Shown here: positions 32,751 through 42,417 of the stretch, piece after piece | Layout of the letters: every line of letters starts with the position of its first letter | Position numbering within the stretch: position 1 is the stretch's first letter | NCBI GenBank assembly: GCA_963744935.1 | Contig: CAVUVM010000009.1 | Coordinates: forward strand, 186,001 to 250,000 | Direction: 5' to 3' | Source: Bog-473 sp963744935 | GTDB taxonomy: Bacteria; Actinomycetota; Acidimicrobiia; Acidimicrobiales; RAAP-2 | DNA length: 64,000 nucleotides | Position numbers and translations under genes: made by a program | The notes under the pieces: model-generated | The model's input: only the letters and a program-made list of their open reading frames with translations | What the model was told of the DNA's origin: nothing | The model's database searches: none

Positions 32751-35305
32751 GCGTCGACGTCCTCGAACGGCCGGCAACCGAGTCGGCCCGCGAACCAGGC
32801 ACTGGTGGTGTCGCGGCCCGCCGAGCCATGCTCCGCTGGTCCTGGCGCCTCTTCAAGCGGGAGTGGCGGCAGCAGTTCCTGATCCTGCTTCTCATCGTCG
32901 TGGCGCTGGCGGCCGTCGTGGTCGGCTCGGCCGTGGCGGTCAACACGCCGCCGCCGGCCAACGCCGGGTTCGGCACGGCGCACGACCTGGCGACCTTCAA
33001 CCTGACCCCCACGAGCAAGTCGTCCGCTATTAGCCCTGCGTATGTGGCGGCACAGACCTCCTTGCTGGAGCACGAGTTCGGCAGGGTGCAGGTCATCGCG
33101 AACGAGACGTTCACCGTCCCCGGCTCGACGCAGACCTATCAGCTGCGCTCGCAGGATCCGCACGGCCCCTACGGCGGGCCGATGCTGCAGCTGCTGTCGG
33201 GGCACTATCCGACCGGGCCGAACCAGATCGCCCTCACGCCAGGCCTGGCCTCCGAGCTCAACCTGGGGGTCGGTGACACGTGGCCCCAAGGCGGCAAGAC
33301 CGTCGTCGGCATCGTGCAGAACCCCCAGAGCCTGCTCGACGAGTTCGCACTGGTGCCGCCCGGGCAGGTGACGAACCCGACGCAGGTGAGCGTGCTCTTC
33401 GACGCATCGCCTTCGGCGGGCAAGAGCCTTCCGTCCTATGTGACGACGCCGGGTTCGAACAACGGCAACATCATCAACCCGTCGACCATCATCCTGGCGC
33501 TGGCGACCGTGGGAATGCTCCTCATCGCCCTGGTGTCGATCGGCGGCTTCACGGTGCTGGCCCAGCGTCGCATGCGCTCCCTCGGCATGCTCGAGTCCAT
33601 GGGGGCGACCGATCGCAACGTCCGGCTCGTCCTGGAGGCCAACGGCGTCATCGTCGGCGTCGTGGGGGCCGTCGTAGGTTTCGCGCTGGGCCTGGTGCTC
33701 TGGCTCGCCTACCGGCCGCACAACGAGCAGAGCGCGCACCACCTCATCGCGATGTTCGCCCTGCCGTGGAACGTGGTCGTGCCGGCCATGGTGCTCGCAG
33801 TCGTCGCGACCTTCTTCGCCGCCGGCTACCCCGCCCGTGCCATCACCCGTGTCCCGGTGGTCAGCGCCCTGGCCGGGCGCCCCGCGCCGCCGCGCCAGAT
33901 CCACCGCTCGCTCGTGCCCGGCGTGGTCGCGCTCGTCATCGGGTTCATCATGTTCTCAGTCTCCGGCGCCGCAGGGAACGGCGGCGGCGTGGTGTGGCTG
34001 GTCCCCGGGCTCATCGCGCTGATCGCGGGGATCATCCTCGTCTCGCCGTTCTTCCTGGCCCTGCTGGCCCGAGTGGGAGCCAAGGCACCCATCGCCATCC
34101 GCCTCCCGCTGCGCGACATGGCGCGCTATCGGGCCCGTTCGGGCTCGGCCCTCTCGGCCATCAGCCTCGGCATCATGATCGCCGTCATCGTCTGCGCCGT
34201 CGCCGTCGCCCGCTACGCCAACGTCTTCGACTACGTCGGGCCGAACATGGCGGCGAACGCGATGAACGTGTACACCCCGCCGAGTGGCCCAACCTTCGGG
34301 CCGAACGGTCAACAGCAGAACACACCCCCGCCGCCGCCCCTCCAGACGCAGGAGGCGGCCGTCCACGCCATCGCCTCCGCGGTCGGCGCGACGCACCTCG
34401 TCGAGCTCGACAACCCGTCAGTGGGACTGCAGAACCCGAGCCAAAGCGGCCGGCAATGGAACGGGCCGATCTACGTGGCGACGCCGGCCCTGCTGCGGGC
34501 GTACGGCATCAACCCGTCGTCGATCCCGTCCAACGTCGATGTGCTGAGCTCGCGGCCCGGGCTGGCCGGCTCGGGTGTCCAGCTCACCTACGGAGGTGGC
34601 GGCGAGGGAGGCGGCGGCTTCCAGGGCATTGGAGCCGGCGGGAACAATTACAACCAGTGCACGCCCAACCAGTGCCTGGCCCACCCCGTGATTCAGGAGG
34701 AGAGCCAGCTGCCCATCGGCACGTCGGCCCCCAACACGGTGATCACCGAGAGCGCGCTGCAGCGCCTGCGCGTCGCGGACCAGAACAGCCTCGACGGCTG
34801 GATGATCCTGACGAACAGCCCGATCACCAAGGCCCAGCTCACGAGCGCCAACTCGCTGGCGGCCGGCGCGGACCTGAGCACCGAGTCGAAGAACGACGAG
34901 CCGACGTCGGCCGAGATCGTGAACTGGGCGACCGTCTTCGGCATCGCGCTCGCGCTGGGTGTCCTCGCCATGAGCGTGGGCCTCATCCGCAGCGAGACGG
35001 CGAGCGAGCTGCGCACGCTCACCGCCGCCGGTGCGAGCTCGCGCACCCGGCGGGCGCTGACGGCGGTCACCGCCGGCGGGCTCGCCTTCCTGGGCGCGCT
35101 GCTCGGGACGGTCGCGGCCTACGTCGGATTGGTCGGCTGGTTCCGCACCAACTCGTTGGAGGGTGGGCTGTCCGACATCATCGATCACATCCCGTGGGAC
35201 AACCTGTTCTTCATCGTGATCGCCATGCCGGTCGCCGCCGTGCTCATCGGCTGGGTGCTGGCGGGACGGGAGCCGAGGGGGATCGCCGCCCGGCCAATGG
35301 AATAG
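32747..35305 (+). CDS. FtsX-like ABC transporter permease
   Basis: An 852-residue permease with a GTG start. The N-terminal helix (about 40-65) precedes an extracytoplasmic domain. A block of FtsX-type helices lies at about 247-330, further helices at about 343-490, then a second large extracytoplasmic domain rich in N, Q, P and G (about 495-720), and three C-terminal helices from about 724. This is the ten-helix double-FtsX architecture. The partner ATPase and PadR regulator are immediately upstream in the same operon. Substrate unknown. Confidence 0.93.
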   Translation: MSVDVLERPATESAREPGTGGVAARRAMLRWSWRLFKREWRQQFLILLLIVVALAAVVVGSAVAVNTPPPANAGFGTAHDLATFNLTPTSKSSAISPAYVAAQTSLLEHEFGRVQVIANETFTVPGSTQTYQLRSQDPHGPYGGPMLQLLSGHYPTGPNQIALTPGLASELNLGVGDTWPQGGKTVVGIVQNPQSLLDEFALVPPGQVTNPTQVSVLFDASPSAGKSLPSYVTTPGSNNGNIINPSTIILALATVGMLLIALVSIGGFTVLAQRRMRSLGMLESMGATDRNVRLVLEANGVIVGVVGAVVGFALGLVLWLAYRPHNEQSAHHLIAMFALPWNVVVPAMVLAVVATFFAAGYPARAITRVPVVSALAGRPAPPRQIHRSLVPGVVALVIGFIMFSVSGAAGNGGGVVWLVPGLIALIAGIILVSPFFLALLARVGAKAPIAIRLPLRDMARYRARSGSALSAISLGIMIAVIVCAVAVARYANVFDYVGPNMAANAMNVYTPPSGPTFGPNGQQQNTPPPPPLQTQEAAVHAIASAVGATHLVELDNPSVGLQNPSQSGRQWNGPIYVATPALLRAYGINPSSIPSNVDVLSSRPGLAGSGVQLTYGGGGEGGGGFQGIGAGGNNYNQCTPNQCLAHPVIQEESQLPIGTSAPNTVITESALQRLRVADQNSLDGWMILTNSPITKAQLTSANSLAAGADLSTESKNDEPTSAEIVNWATVFGIALALGVLAMSVGLIRSETASELRTLTAAGASSRTRRALTAVTAGGLAFLGALLGTVAAYVGLVGWFRTNSLEGGLSDIIDHIPWDNLFFIVIAMPVAAVLIGWVLAGREPRGIAARPME

Positions 35306-35333
35306 ACGGCCATGACCATCCGCAGCGACACCG

Positions 35334-35371
35334 GCCCGGTGGCGAAGGAGTCCCCCTCGCCGTCACCGGGC
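35334..35371. terminator. Hairpin between convergent permease and sulfotransferase genes
   Basis: An 8-bp inverted repeat (GCCCGGTG at 35334-35341 with CACCGGGC at 35364-35371), with additional inner pairing GCGA/TCGC, lies in the 89-base gap between convergent stops. It may terminate transcription from both sides. No U-tract is present. Confidence 0.45.
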
Positions 35372-35394
35372 GCTGCGCCGGCCCAAGGCCACCG

Positions 35395-36666
35395 CTAGGA
35401 CTCGATCGTCACCCCGAAGCGCTCGGTGTAGAAGGACAACGCCCGGCGGCGCTCGGTGGTGTCGAGCCCGAACTCCGCGAGGTCGTACGCAACGGCGCCG
35501 AACTTGCCCCGTGGGTGCGCGGCCATGAACGCGGCCATGGCGGCGCGCGCGGTGTCGTCCATCGGCTGGCCCGCCAGTTCGTACACGCGTCCCACCATTG
35601 CCATGTCGTCGGCCATGAATTCGTCGAAGTGCACGTCGATGGTCTGCCCGTCGGGGAGGGCGTCGTGGCCCTCCGCGCAGGCGTGGAGCATGCGGACGAG
35701 GCGGTCCGCCCAATAGTTCCCGATGCCGGCGAGGTCGACTGTGTCGCGGGTGAGTCGCGCGCTGTAGGCGAGCATCATGACCATGGACGCCGTCACCGAG
35801 ACGGGGTCGCGATGGGTGACGACGAAGGTGGCATCGGGGAACGTCTCGACCAGCGCGGGGAACTGCTCGAGGTGTTGGGGCGACTTGAGCACCCAGCGCG
35901 TCCCGCCGCGCAGCCACTGCAGCACCTTGAGCACCTTGAGGAGGTAGGCGTAGCTGGGGCGCTGGTCGCGGGCGAGGTAGTGGTCACGCCAGAGCGGCAT
36001 CGGTGCCGTGGTCTCGAAGAGCATCGTCGAGAAGTCGATGGCCAGCAGCTGGATCTCTTCGTGGGTGTGTTCCACTGTCATTTCGTGCATGCGGTTGAAG
36101 TACGGCATGGCCGCATCGAGAAACGACAGGGCCATCGCGGTGCGTTCGATGCGGGGGTCGGGCGCACCCGACACCGGCTGCTCGCGTTCGGCCAGCACGG
36201 GCTCGAGGCTCTCCCAGTAGGGGAGCGAACGCAGGGCCGGATCGGCCGAGATGAGGTTGTGCAGGTGGGTGGTCCCGGTGCGGGGGAGCCCGCAGATGAT
36301 GATGGGGGCCTCGATGCGCTCGTCGAGGATCTCGGGGTGCCGCCGCACCAGGTCCTCGATCAGGAGGCGGTTCTTCAGCAGACCCAGCAAGAAGGTGTGC
36401 TGTTGCAGCACCCCGGCGCCGTTGAAGCCGCCCTCGTCGCGCATGGCGCGGCAGAGCACATCGAGGCGGTCGACGAAGTCGGGTGGGCCGAAGTCGTCCA
36501 GCGCGGTGTCGGCGGCTGCCGCCGCCATCAGCGGTGCCGGTTCGAGCTGCAGCTGTGACCCGGCCTCCTCCATGAAGTCGAGCATGGCCCGAACCTCTTC
36601 GTCGTAGCGCGGCCTGGCCAGGTCCTCGATGTGGACGCGGGGTGGCCGGCCGCCGGCCGGGCTCAC
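35395..36666 (-). CDS. Sulfotransferase family protein
   Basis: A 423-residue protein with the PAPS-binding 5'-phosphosulfate loop LPRTGTTHLHNLI (about residues 130-142) and the 3'-phosphate motif FVVTHRDPVSVTAS. It is of the actinobacterial long sulfotransferase type. It likely transfers a sulfate group from PAPS to a hydroxylated substrate. The GTG start at 36666 overlaps the stop of the DUF1214 gene (GTGA). The DUF1214-sulfotransferase pairing recurs in mycobacteria and relatives; a joint pathway is inferred. Confidence 0.9.
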   Translation of the reverse strand: MSPAGGRPPRVHIEDLARPRYDEEVRAMLDFMEEAGSQLQLEPAPLMAAAAADTALDDFGPPDFVDRLDVLCRAMRDEGGFNGAGVLQQHTFLLGLLKNRLLIEDLVRRHPEILDERIEAPIIICGLPRTGTTHLHNLISADPALRSLPYWESLEPVLAEREQPVSGAPDPRIERTAMALSFLDAAMPYFNRMHEMTVEHTHEEIQLLAIDFSTMLFETTAPMPLWRDHYLARDQRPSYAYLLKVLKVLQWLRGGTRWVLKSPQHLEQFPALVETFPDATFVVTHRDPVSVTASMVMMLAYSARLTRDTVDLAGIGNYWADRLVRMLHACAEGHDALPDGQTIDVHFDEFMADDMAMVGRVYELAGQPMDDTARAAMAAFMAAHPRGKFGAVAYDLAEFGLDTTERRRALSFYTERFGVTIES

Positions 36667-37766
36667 ACCGTCTCCAGCGGCAGCACCTCGACCTGGGGCT
36701 GTTCGGGCGTCTCCGCCGGCAAGAACCAGCGGAACCAGATGCGCCCGCTGCGGTGGCCTGCGGTGGACACCCAATTGGGGTGGGCCGGGCGCCGGGCGGA
36801 CACGACGATGATGAAGGACCCGTCGCTCTCGTAGTGCACCTGGGCCCCGTTGATCGTCACCGGCTCGTAGTCGTAGTTGTAGGTGTGGAGGAGGCGGTTC
36901 CACAGGCACATGTTCCAGAAGGCGCACGCAGGGGAGCGTCCCCTGATGACGAGGGCCTCGTCGTCCGCCAACTCGAAGGCGCCCATGGCGTAGGCGGCGT
37001 CGCCGGCGGCCCAACCGAACGTGGTGGTCGGGACCGGGTAGGGCGGGTCGATCGCGTTGGGCGTGCCGAGGGGGATGGGCACGATGGCGGCCTGTTCGCG
37101 CATCCAGGTGGTCATGGCTCGCAGGCGGCGCGCCAGGTCCGCGTCGTCCTCGCGGTAGGTGTCGGGCGGGTCGTCGGCTTCGATGTGCCAGGTGGCCCGG
37201 CGCCCACGGATCGGGTCCTCGAGATAGTCGCGGGTGATGGCAGCGACTGCGTCCGGCTCGAGGCGGATCCAGGCGACGTCCGGCTCGGTCGGCTCGGTCG
37301 GCTCGGTCGGCTCGGTGGGCTCGGTGGGCTCGGTGGGCGACAGGACGACGTGTATGGCACCGTCGGGCCCCCTGGACGCTTCGTGGCTGTTGACACTGCC
37401 GACGATGCGTTCGGAATACCGCCCGTCGTTCGGGCCCCCATAGATGGTGAGCGACATGTAGACGGCGTCGCCGGGATGCAGGGTGACCCGGTAGGTCCGG
37501 TTGGGGTCGATCGGCGCGTAGCAGTAGAACGCGTCGGAGTTGTCCCCGCCCCACTTCTTGTACGGGCCGACGATCTCGACGAAGCGGGGTCGGGCGGTGT
37601 CAGCCCACAGCTGCACCTCGGCTGCCACCTGGAGGATCGAGAGCACCCACCTGTGGGCCTCGAGCAAGGTGTCGGGCTCGTCGGCCAACTGCTCGACCAT
37701 GCGGGCGTGCGTCGCGGCCACGGTCTCGAGTAACTCGCTGAAGGCCTGCTCGGTCTCGGTCGTCAT
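36663..37766 (-). CDS. DUF1214 domain-containing protein
   Basis: A 367-residue protein. The C-terminal DUF1214 region has WNMCLWNRLLHTYNY and GSFIIVVSARRPAHPNW, and the N-terminal part has a DUF1254-like RTYRVTLHPGDAVYMSLTIY core. An unusual (TEP)6 run lies at about residues 144-162 and is encoded by a 9-bp tandem repeat. There is no signal peptide. Function is unknown; it is co-transcribed with the sulfotransferase gene. Confidence 0.85.
   Translation of the reverse strand: MTTETEQAFSELLETVAATHARMVEQLADEPDTLLEAHRWVLSILQVAAEVQLWADTARPRFVEIVGPYKKWGGDNSDAFYCYAPIDPNRTYRVTLHPGDAVYMSLTIYGGPNDGRYSERIVGSVNSHEASRGPDGAIHVVLSPTEPTEPTEPTEPTEPTEPDVAWIRLEPDAVAAITRDYLEDPIRGRRATWHIEADDPPDTYREDDADLARRLRAMTTWMREQAAIVPIPLGTPNAIDPPYPVPTTTFGWAAGDAAYAMGAFELADDEALVIRGRSPACAFWNMCLWNRLLHTYNYDYEPVTINGAQVHYESDGSFIIVVSARRPAHPNWVSTAGHRSGRIWFRWFLPAETPEQPQVEVLPLETV
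37282..37335. repeat. Six-copy 9-bp tandem repeat within the DUF1214 gene
   Basis: The unit GGCTCGGTS (S = C or G; plus strand) is repeated six times in register: three copies end in C and three in G. On the coding strand each unit is Thr-Glu-Pro. In-frame slippage would change repeat number without breaking the gene. Confidence 0.9.
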
Positions 37767-37850
37767 GCGTTCCCCCGCAACTCGGCGTGGCGCCGATCAT
37801 AGGGACGAGCCCGGGTTCCGGGCGGTCCGCGGACGGCGCCGTGGCGGGGG

Positions 37851-38222
37851 TCAGGTGCCGTAGGGGCGGGTGAGGACTTCCATGTTGTGACCGGATGGGT
37901 CCTCGAAGTAGAAGCCACGCCCGTGATCGTTGAGAACCCCCTCGCGGGTGTGGCCCGGATCAGCCCAGTAGCTCAACCCCCACTCGATGATCCGGGCGAA
38001 GATGGCGTCGAACTCGTCCTCACCGACGAGGAAGGCGTAGTGGTTGCGTTCAAACGGGGAAGCACGATCCGCGTAGTCCAGGCTGACGCCGTTCGCCGTT
38101 TCGACGCACATGAACGGTCCGAACCGCGTCGGCGGGTCGAGTCCGAGGATGTCGGCCAGGAACGTCGCGGATGCCTCTTTGTCCTGGGCTGGGACGATCG
38201 TATGGTTCAGCTCGATTGGCAT
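37851..38222 (-). CDS. VOC (glyoxalase/dioxygenase fold) family protein
   Basis: A 123-residue protein with the paired beta-alpha-beta-beta-beta units of the VOC fold: LNHTIVPAQDKEASATFLADILGL at the N-terminus and GRGFYFEDPSGHNMEVLTRPYG at the C-terminus, which holds the usual metal-ligand glutamate. I use the ATG at 38222. Substrate unknown; stands alone between the DUF1214 gene and the peptide ABC operon. Confidence 0.9.
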   Translation of the reverse strand: MPIELNHTIVPAQDKEASATFLADILGLDPPTRFGPFMCVETANGVSLDYADRASPFERNHYAFLVGEDEFDAIFARIIEWGLSYWADPGHTREGVLNDHGRGFYFEDPSGHNMEVLTRPYGT

Positions 38223-38354
38223 CTCGACCTCCGTCACGGTCGCAGTACCAGTATCGGCGCGCCCGGACCGGTTCGCCACCCCGGAGTGGGTTGACCGTCT
38301 TGAGCCTGTCGTGTTGCCTTGTGCACCAACTCGGGGAGGAAGGGGAGTGAATCG

Positions 38355-39299
38355 GTGATCGCCTACATCCTTCGCCGACTGGTCGCCATCATCCCTCTTC
38401 TGGTCCTCATCTCCTTTGCGGTCTTCTCGCTCACGCTCCTCATCCCCGGCGATCCGGCTCGCGAGATCCTGGGGCCGAATGCGCCGGCCTCCGAGGTGTT
38501 ACAGCTCCGCCGTCAGATGGGCCTCGACCAGCCTTACCTCGTCCAATACTGGCATTGGCTGGTCAACGCGCTGCACGGGAACCTGGGGCGTTCGATCCAA
38601 GAGAACACCTCCGTCTCCCATGAGATCGCACAGCGCTTTCCCGTGACGTTCAGCATTGCTCTCGGTGGGTTGGCCGTGACCGTCCTGTTGGGCGTTCCGC
38701 TCGGGGTGCTGGCCGGCACCCGGCCGGGCTCGGCCGTCGACCGCATCGTCACCGTGACGACGAGCACCCTGTTGGCCATCCCCGACTTCTGGCTGGCCAT
38801 CCTTCTGGTGCTGTTCTTTTCGGTGAATCTCAAAGTGTTGCCGGCGATCGGCTACGTACCCATCACCGTGTCACCACTCGAATGGGCGTCGCACCTGTTG
38901 CTCCCCTGGATCGCCGTGGGTGTCGGCGGCGCCGCCACGCTGGCCCGCCAGTTACGCGGCTCGCTGGCCGACGCACTCGAGCAGGACTATGTGCGCACGG
39001 CCGAGGCCAAGGGCGTCCGTGGGTCGGTCGTCGTGCTCAAACACGCACTGAAGAACGCCTCGATTGCCCCGGTCACCATCCTCGGCATCATCTTCGCCTA
39101 CACCCTGGGCGGCACCGTCTTGATCGAGTACATCTTCTCCATTCCCGGGATGGGTCAGTACTTCTACCAAGCCCTCAACAGCAAGGACATACCGGTCATT
39201 CAAGGCGTCACTCTTCTCGTCGCGTTGATCTTCATCACCGTGAACTTGTTGGTGGACGTGCTCTATGCCTACTTGAACCCCAAGGTCCGGCTCCGATGA
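38355..39299 (+). CDS. Peptide/nickel ABC transporter permease, DppB/OppB type
   Basis: A 314-residue permease with N-terminal LRRLVAIIPLLVLISFAVFSL and the binding-protein-dependent transport EAA-type loop EQDYVRTAEAKGVRG. It is the first gene of a four-gene importer operon. The GTG start at 38355 follows AAGGGGAG (38339-38346). With the second permease it forms the membrane channel for oligopeptides or similar solutes. Its stop overlaps the next ATG. Confidence 0.95.
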   Translation: MIAYILRRLVAIIPLLVLISFAVFSLTLLIPGDPAREILGPNAPASEVLQLRRQMGLDQPYLVQYWHWLVNALHGNLGRSIQENTSVSHEIAQRFPVTFSIALGGLAVTVLLGVPLGVLAGTRPGSAVDRIVTVTTSTLLAIPDFWLAILLVLFFSVNLKVLPAIGYVPITVSPLEWASHLLLPWIAVGVGGAATLARQLRGSLADALEQDYVRTAEAKGVRGSVVVLKHALKNASIAPVTILGIIFAYTLGGTVLIEYIFSIPGMGQYFYQALNSKDIPVIQGVTLLVALIFITVNLLVDVLYAYLNPKVRLR

Positions 39300-40234
39300 C
39301 GTGGCTGGGTTCGGAGCAGGCGTCCAAGGAGATGGCCGAGACCTTGGAGGCGCGCCCCCTCGGTGCGCACCCGGAGCCGGACGTCGCCGGGCCCTGGCGC
39401 CTGGTCTTGCGAAGGTTCCGCCGCAACAAGGTTGCGATGACGGGTCTGTGCTTCGTCGTGTTCGTTGGGCTCGTCGCGATATTCGCGCCCTTGATCGTTC
39501 CGCAGAATCCAGACACGATCGGCAATGTCGTCAACGGTGGGCCTTCGTTGGCCCACTGGCTGGGCACCGACAACGTCGGCCGGGACAACCTCAGTCGTCT
39601 CATCTATGGCGCACGAGTCTCCATGCAAGTGTCGGTCCAGGTGGTCCTGCTGGCCCTCGTCGTCGCGTTGCCACTCGGCATGGTCGCCGGCTATCGGGGA
39701 CGGTGGACGGACTCAGTGGTCATGCGGGCGATGGATGCCCTCTTCGCGTTCCCGCCGATCACCCTGGCCCTGGCCGTCGCCGCCCTCTTGGGCGCCAACA
39801 TCTATACGATCTCGGTGGCCATTGCCATCGTCTTCGTGCCGGGCTTCGTGCGCGTCATCAGGGCTCAGGTACTGGCCGTGCGCGAAGAGACGTTCGTCGA
39901 GGCGGCCCGTTCAGTGGGTGTCGGGACCAACCGCATGTTGCGCCGCCACATCTTCCCCAATGTGGCATCGCCGCTCATCGTCCAAGTCGCGATCAGCCTG
40001 GGCTACGCCTTGCTCGCAGAAGCGGGTTTGAGCTTCCTTGGTTTTGGGGTGCAACCGCCCGCCGCCAGTTGGGGCAACATGCTGCAGAGCGCGTACCAGT
40101 TCGTTCTCGTCCAGCCCTGGCCCATGATCCCGCCTGGAGTGGCGATCGTCCTGACCGTTCTCTCCTTCAACCTCATCGGCGACGGTCTGCGCGACGCCAT
40201 GGGTCGTGATGCCTCGATCGGTGACGTCCGATGA
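39296..40234 (+). CDS. Peptide/nickel ABC transporter permease, DppC/OppC type
   Basis: A 312-residue permease that starts with a cytoplasmic tail, then LRRFRRNKVAMTGLCFVVFVG (OppC_N), GTDNVGRDNLSRLIYGAR and the EAA loop ETFVEAARSVGVGTNR. It pairs with the DppB-type permease encoded just upstream (ATGA overlap) and overlaps the ATPase gene downstream (ATGA). Confidence 0.95.
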   Translation: MTWLGSEQASKEMAETLEARPLGAHPEPDVAGPWRLVLRRFRRNKVAMTGLCFVVFVGLVAIFAPLIVPQNPDTIGNVVNGGPSLAHWLGTDNVGRDNLSRLIYGARVSMQVSVQVVLLALVVALPLGMVAGYRGRWTDSVVMRAMDALFAFPPITLALAVAALLGANIYTISVAIAIVFVPGFVRVIRAQVLAVREETFVEAARSVGVGTNRMLRRHIFPNVASPLIVQVAISLGYALLAEAGLSFLGFGVQPPAASWGNMLQSAYQFVLVQPWPMIPPGVAIVLTVLSFNLIGDGLRDAMGRDASIGDVR

Positions 40235-42396
40235 CCAACCAACCCGTCCTTGCCGTCGAGGGCCTGTCCGTGGAGTTCCGCGGCCATCCGGACTGGTTGA
40301 GGGTGGTGGACGACGTCAGCTTCGAGATTCAGCCGGGCGAAACGGTCGGCTTGGTGGGCGAGAGCGGATCGGGCAAGACGGTCACATCTCTGGCGGCGAT
40401 GGGACTCTTGCCTCGGCGTGCCGCTCGGATCGCCGAGGGCACCGTGCGACTCGACGGCCGGGATCTTCAACAGCTGACCCCCACAGAGCGTCGTCAGATC
40501 CGCGGTCGCGACATGTCGATGGTGTTCCAGGAGCCGATGACGAGCCTGAATCCCGCCTTCTCGGTCGGCAATCAGATCGCGGAGTCCTTGCGGGTGCACC
40601 GCAAACTGACTCGTCGCCAGGCGCTGGCGCAGGCGGTGGATCTGCTCGAGCTGGTCGGGGTGCCCGATGCCGAACGCCGGGTCAAGGACTACCCCCACAC
40701 CTTCTCGGGAGGGATGCGCCAGCGGGCGATGATCGCCATGGCGGTGGCATGCCAGCCCCGCTTGTTGATCGCCGACGAACCGACCACGGCACTCGACGTG
40801 ACGGTTCAAGCGCAGGTCCTCGATCTGCTGCGGCGCCTGCAGGGCGAGTTCGGCATGGCCATGCTCTTCGTCACGCACGACTTGGGGGTGGTGGCGAACG
40901 CGTGTGACCGCGTGGTCGTGCTCTACGCCGGGCAGGTGGTGGAACAAGCGGTCGCTGCAGACTTCTTCACGCGACCCCGCCATCCATACGCCAGAGGCCT
41001 GCTCGATGCCATGCCGCAAGTGGGCGACCCACGGGAACGACTTCGAGCCATCCCCGGTGAAGTACCCCGTCCCGAAGCGTTCGCCTCGGGCTGTCGCTTC
41101 CATCCCCGGTGCGCCTACGCCGAGCTCCGGTGCGCTGAGGCGCCGGTTGCGCTCCAGCACCCCGGCAGCGGGCAGCCGTGGGTGGTGCACGGGCTCGTGA
41201 CCGACTCGTCAGGTGGCGCCCTGGCCGAGCCGCTTGTCCGCTGCGTCCGCCAGGACGAGCTTGACCTCACCTTCTCCGTGGGACCCACCCATCTGGCATC
41301 TCATTCTGAAGGGGGGAGAGCCGGAACAGGGGCTGGCGGTGATGCCGGCGACCTCTTGCGTGTGACCAACCTCTCCAAGCACTTTCCGGTCCACAGCAGC
41401 GTCCTTCGACGCGAGATCGGAAAGGTGAAAGCGGTCGATGGCATCGACCTGACGATCGGCGCGGGGGAGACCCTGGGGTTGGTCGGGGAGAGCGGCTCTG
41501 GAAAATCGACGGTCGCGCGCCTGATAGTCCGCCTGATCGCGCCGTCGTCGGGATCCATCTGGTTAGCGGGCGAAGAGCTCACGTCGCTTCACTCGGCCGC
41601 GCTGCGCCGAACGCGGCGGACCATCCAGATGGTCTTCCAGGATCCCTATTCGTCACTGAACCCGAGGGCGTCGGTTGGCGACATCGTCGGCGAGCCCTTG
41701 GTGGTGCACGAGAACCTCTCGAGCGACGAACGCCGGATCAGGGTGCGCGAGCTGTTGGACCAGGTGGGCCTCGACCCTGAGATGGCTCGCCGCTATCCGC
41801 ACGAATTCTCGGGAGGGCAACGCCAGAGGATCGCCATTGCCCGCGCGCTTGCCCTGCGTCCGAGCCTCGTGGTGTGCGACGAGCCGATCAGCTCCCTCGA
41901 CGTCTCCACGCAGTCGCAGGTCATCAACCTCCTCGCCGACCTGCAGGTGGAGCTCGGCCTTGCCTACCTCTTCGTTTCTCACGACCTGTCCATCGTCCGG
42001 CGTATCAGCCACCGGATCGCCGTGATGTACCTCGGTCAAATCGTCGAGGTCGGGCCGGCCGACGAGGTCTATGAGCGTCCGACTCATCCCTATACAGAAG
42101 CCCTGCTGTCGGCCATTCCCCTGCCCGTTCCCGATGCGGGTGGTTCGGCCGCACGGATCGTGCTCAAAGGCGACCTGCCGAGCCCCATCGACCCGCCCGC
42201 CGGCTGTCGGTTTCACACTCGGTGCCCGTACGCCATGGACATCTGCATAAATGAAGAGCCGGAGGCGCTCACCACACCGGGTGGTACAACCGTCAGGTGC
42301 CATCTCCATCGTCACGGACCGGTGCTCGGTGGGCAATCAGTCCGGTCGGCTCACCGACCAACGGCTGGCTTGGTGCCCGGCAGCTCCGGTCCCTGA
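40231..42396 (+). CDS. Fused double ATPase (DppD-DppF) of peptide ABC importer
   Basis: A 721-residue protein with two full ATP-binding domains. Walker A GESGSGKT lies at residues 43-50 and GESGSGKS at about 419-426. Signatures are FSGGMRQRAM and FSGGQRQRIAIARA, and Walker B segments LLIADEPTTALD and LVVCDEPISSLD. Each half ends with the oligopeptide-type C-terminal cysteine-rich extension (ASGCRFHPRCAYAELRC and AGCRFHTRCPYAMDIC). In many bacteria these are separate subunits. It powers the two permeases encoded upstream. Confidence 0.95.
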   Translation: MTNQPVLAVEGLSVEFRGHPDWLRVVDDVSFEIQPGETVGLVGESGSGKTVTSLAAMGLLPRRAARIAEGTVRLDGRDLQQLTPTERRQIRGRDMSMVFQEPMTSLNPAFSVGNQIAESLRVHRKLTRRQALAQAVDLLELVGVPDAERRVKDYPHTFSGGMRQRAMIAMAVACQPRLLIADEPTTALDVTVQAQVLDLLRRLQGEFGMAMLFVTHDLGVVANACDRVVVLYAGQVVEQAVAADFFTRPRHPYARGLLDAMPQVGDPRERLRAIPGEVPRPEAFASGCRFHPRCAYAELRCAEAPVALQHPGSGQPWVVHGLVTDSSGGALAEPLVRCVRQDELDLTFSVGPTHLASHSEGGRAGTGAGGDAGDLLRVTNLSKHFPVHSSVLRREIGKVKAVDGIDLTIGAGETLGLVGESGSGKSTVARLIVRLIAPSSGSIWLAGEELTSLHSAALRRTRRTIQMVFQDPYSSLNPRASVGDIVGEPLVVHENLSSDERRIRVRELLDQVGLDPEMARRYPHEFSGGQRQRIAIARALALRPSLVVCDEPISSLDVSTQSQVINLLADLQVELGLAYLFVSHDLSIVRRISHRIAVMYLGQIVEVGPADEVYERPTHPYTEALLSAIPLPVPDAGGSAARIVLKGDLPSPIDPPAGCRFHTRCPYAMDICINEEPEALTTPGGTTVRCHLHRHGPVLGGQSVRSAHRPTAGLVPGSSGP

Positions 42397-42417
42397 CCTT
42401 CGGTATCCTCATCGCCC

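Noticed and set aside
33280..36558. A 1092-codon plus-strand open frame
   Set aside because: Shadow of the FtsX permease and antisense to the sulfotransferase; no recognisable domain and arginine/alanine-rich.
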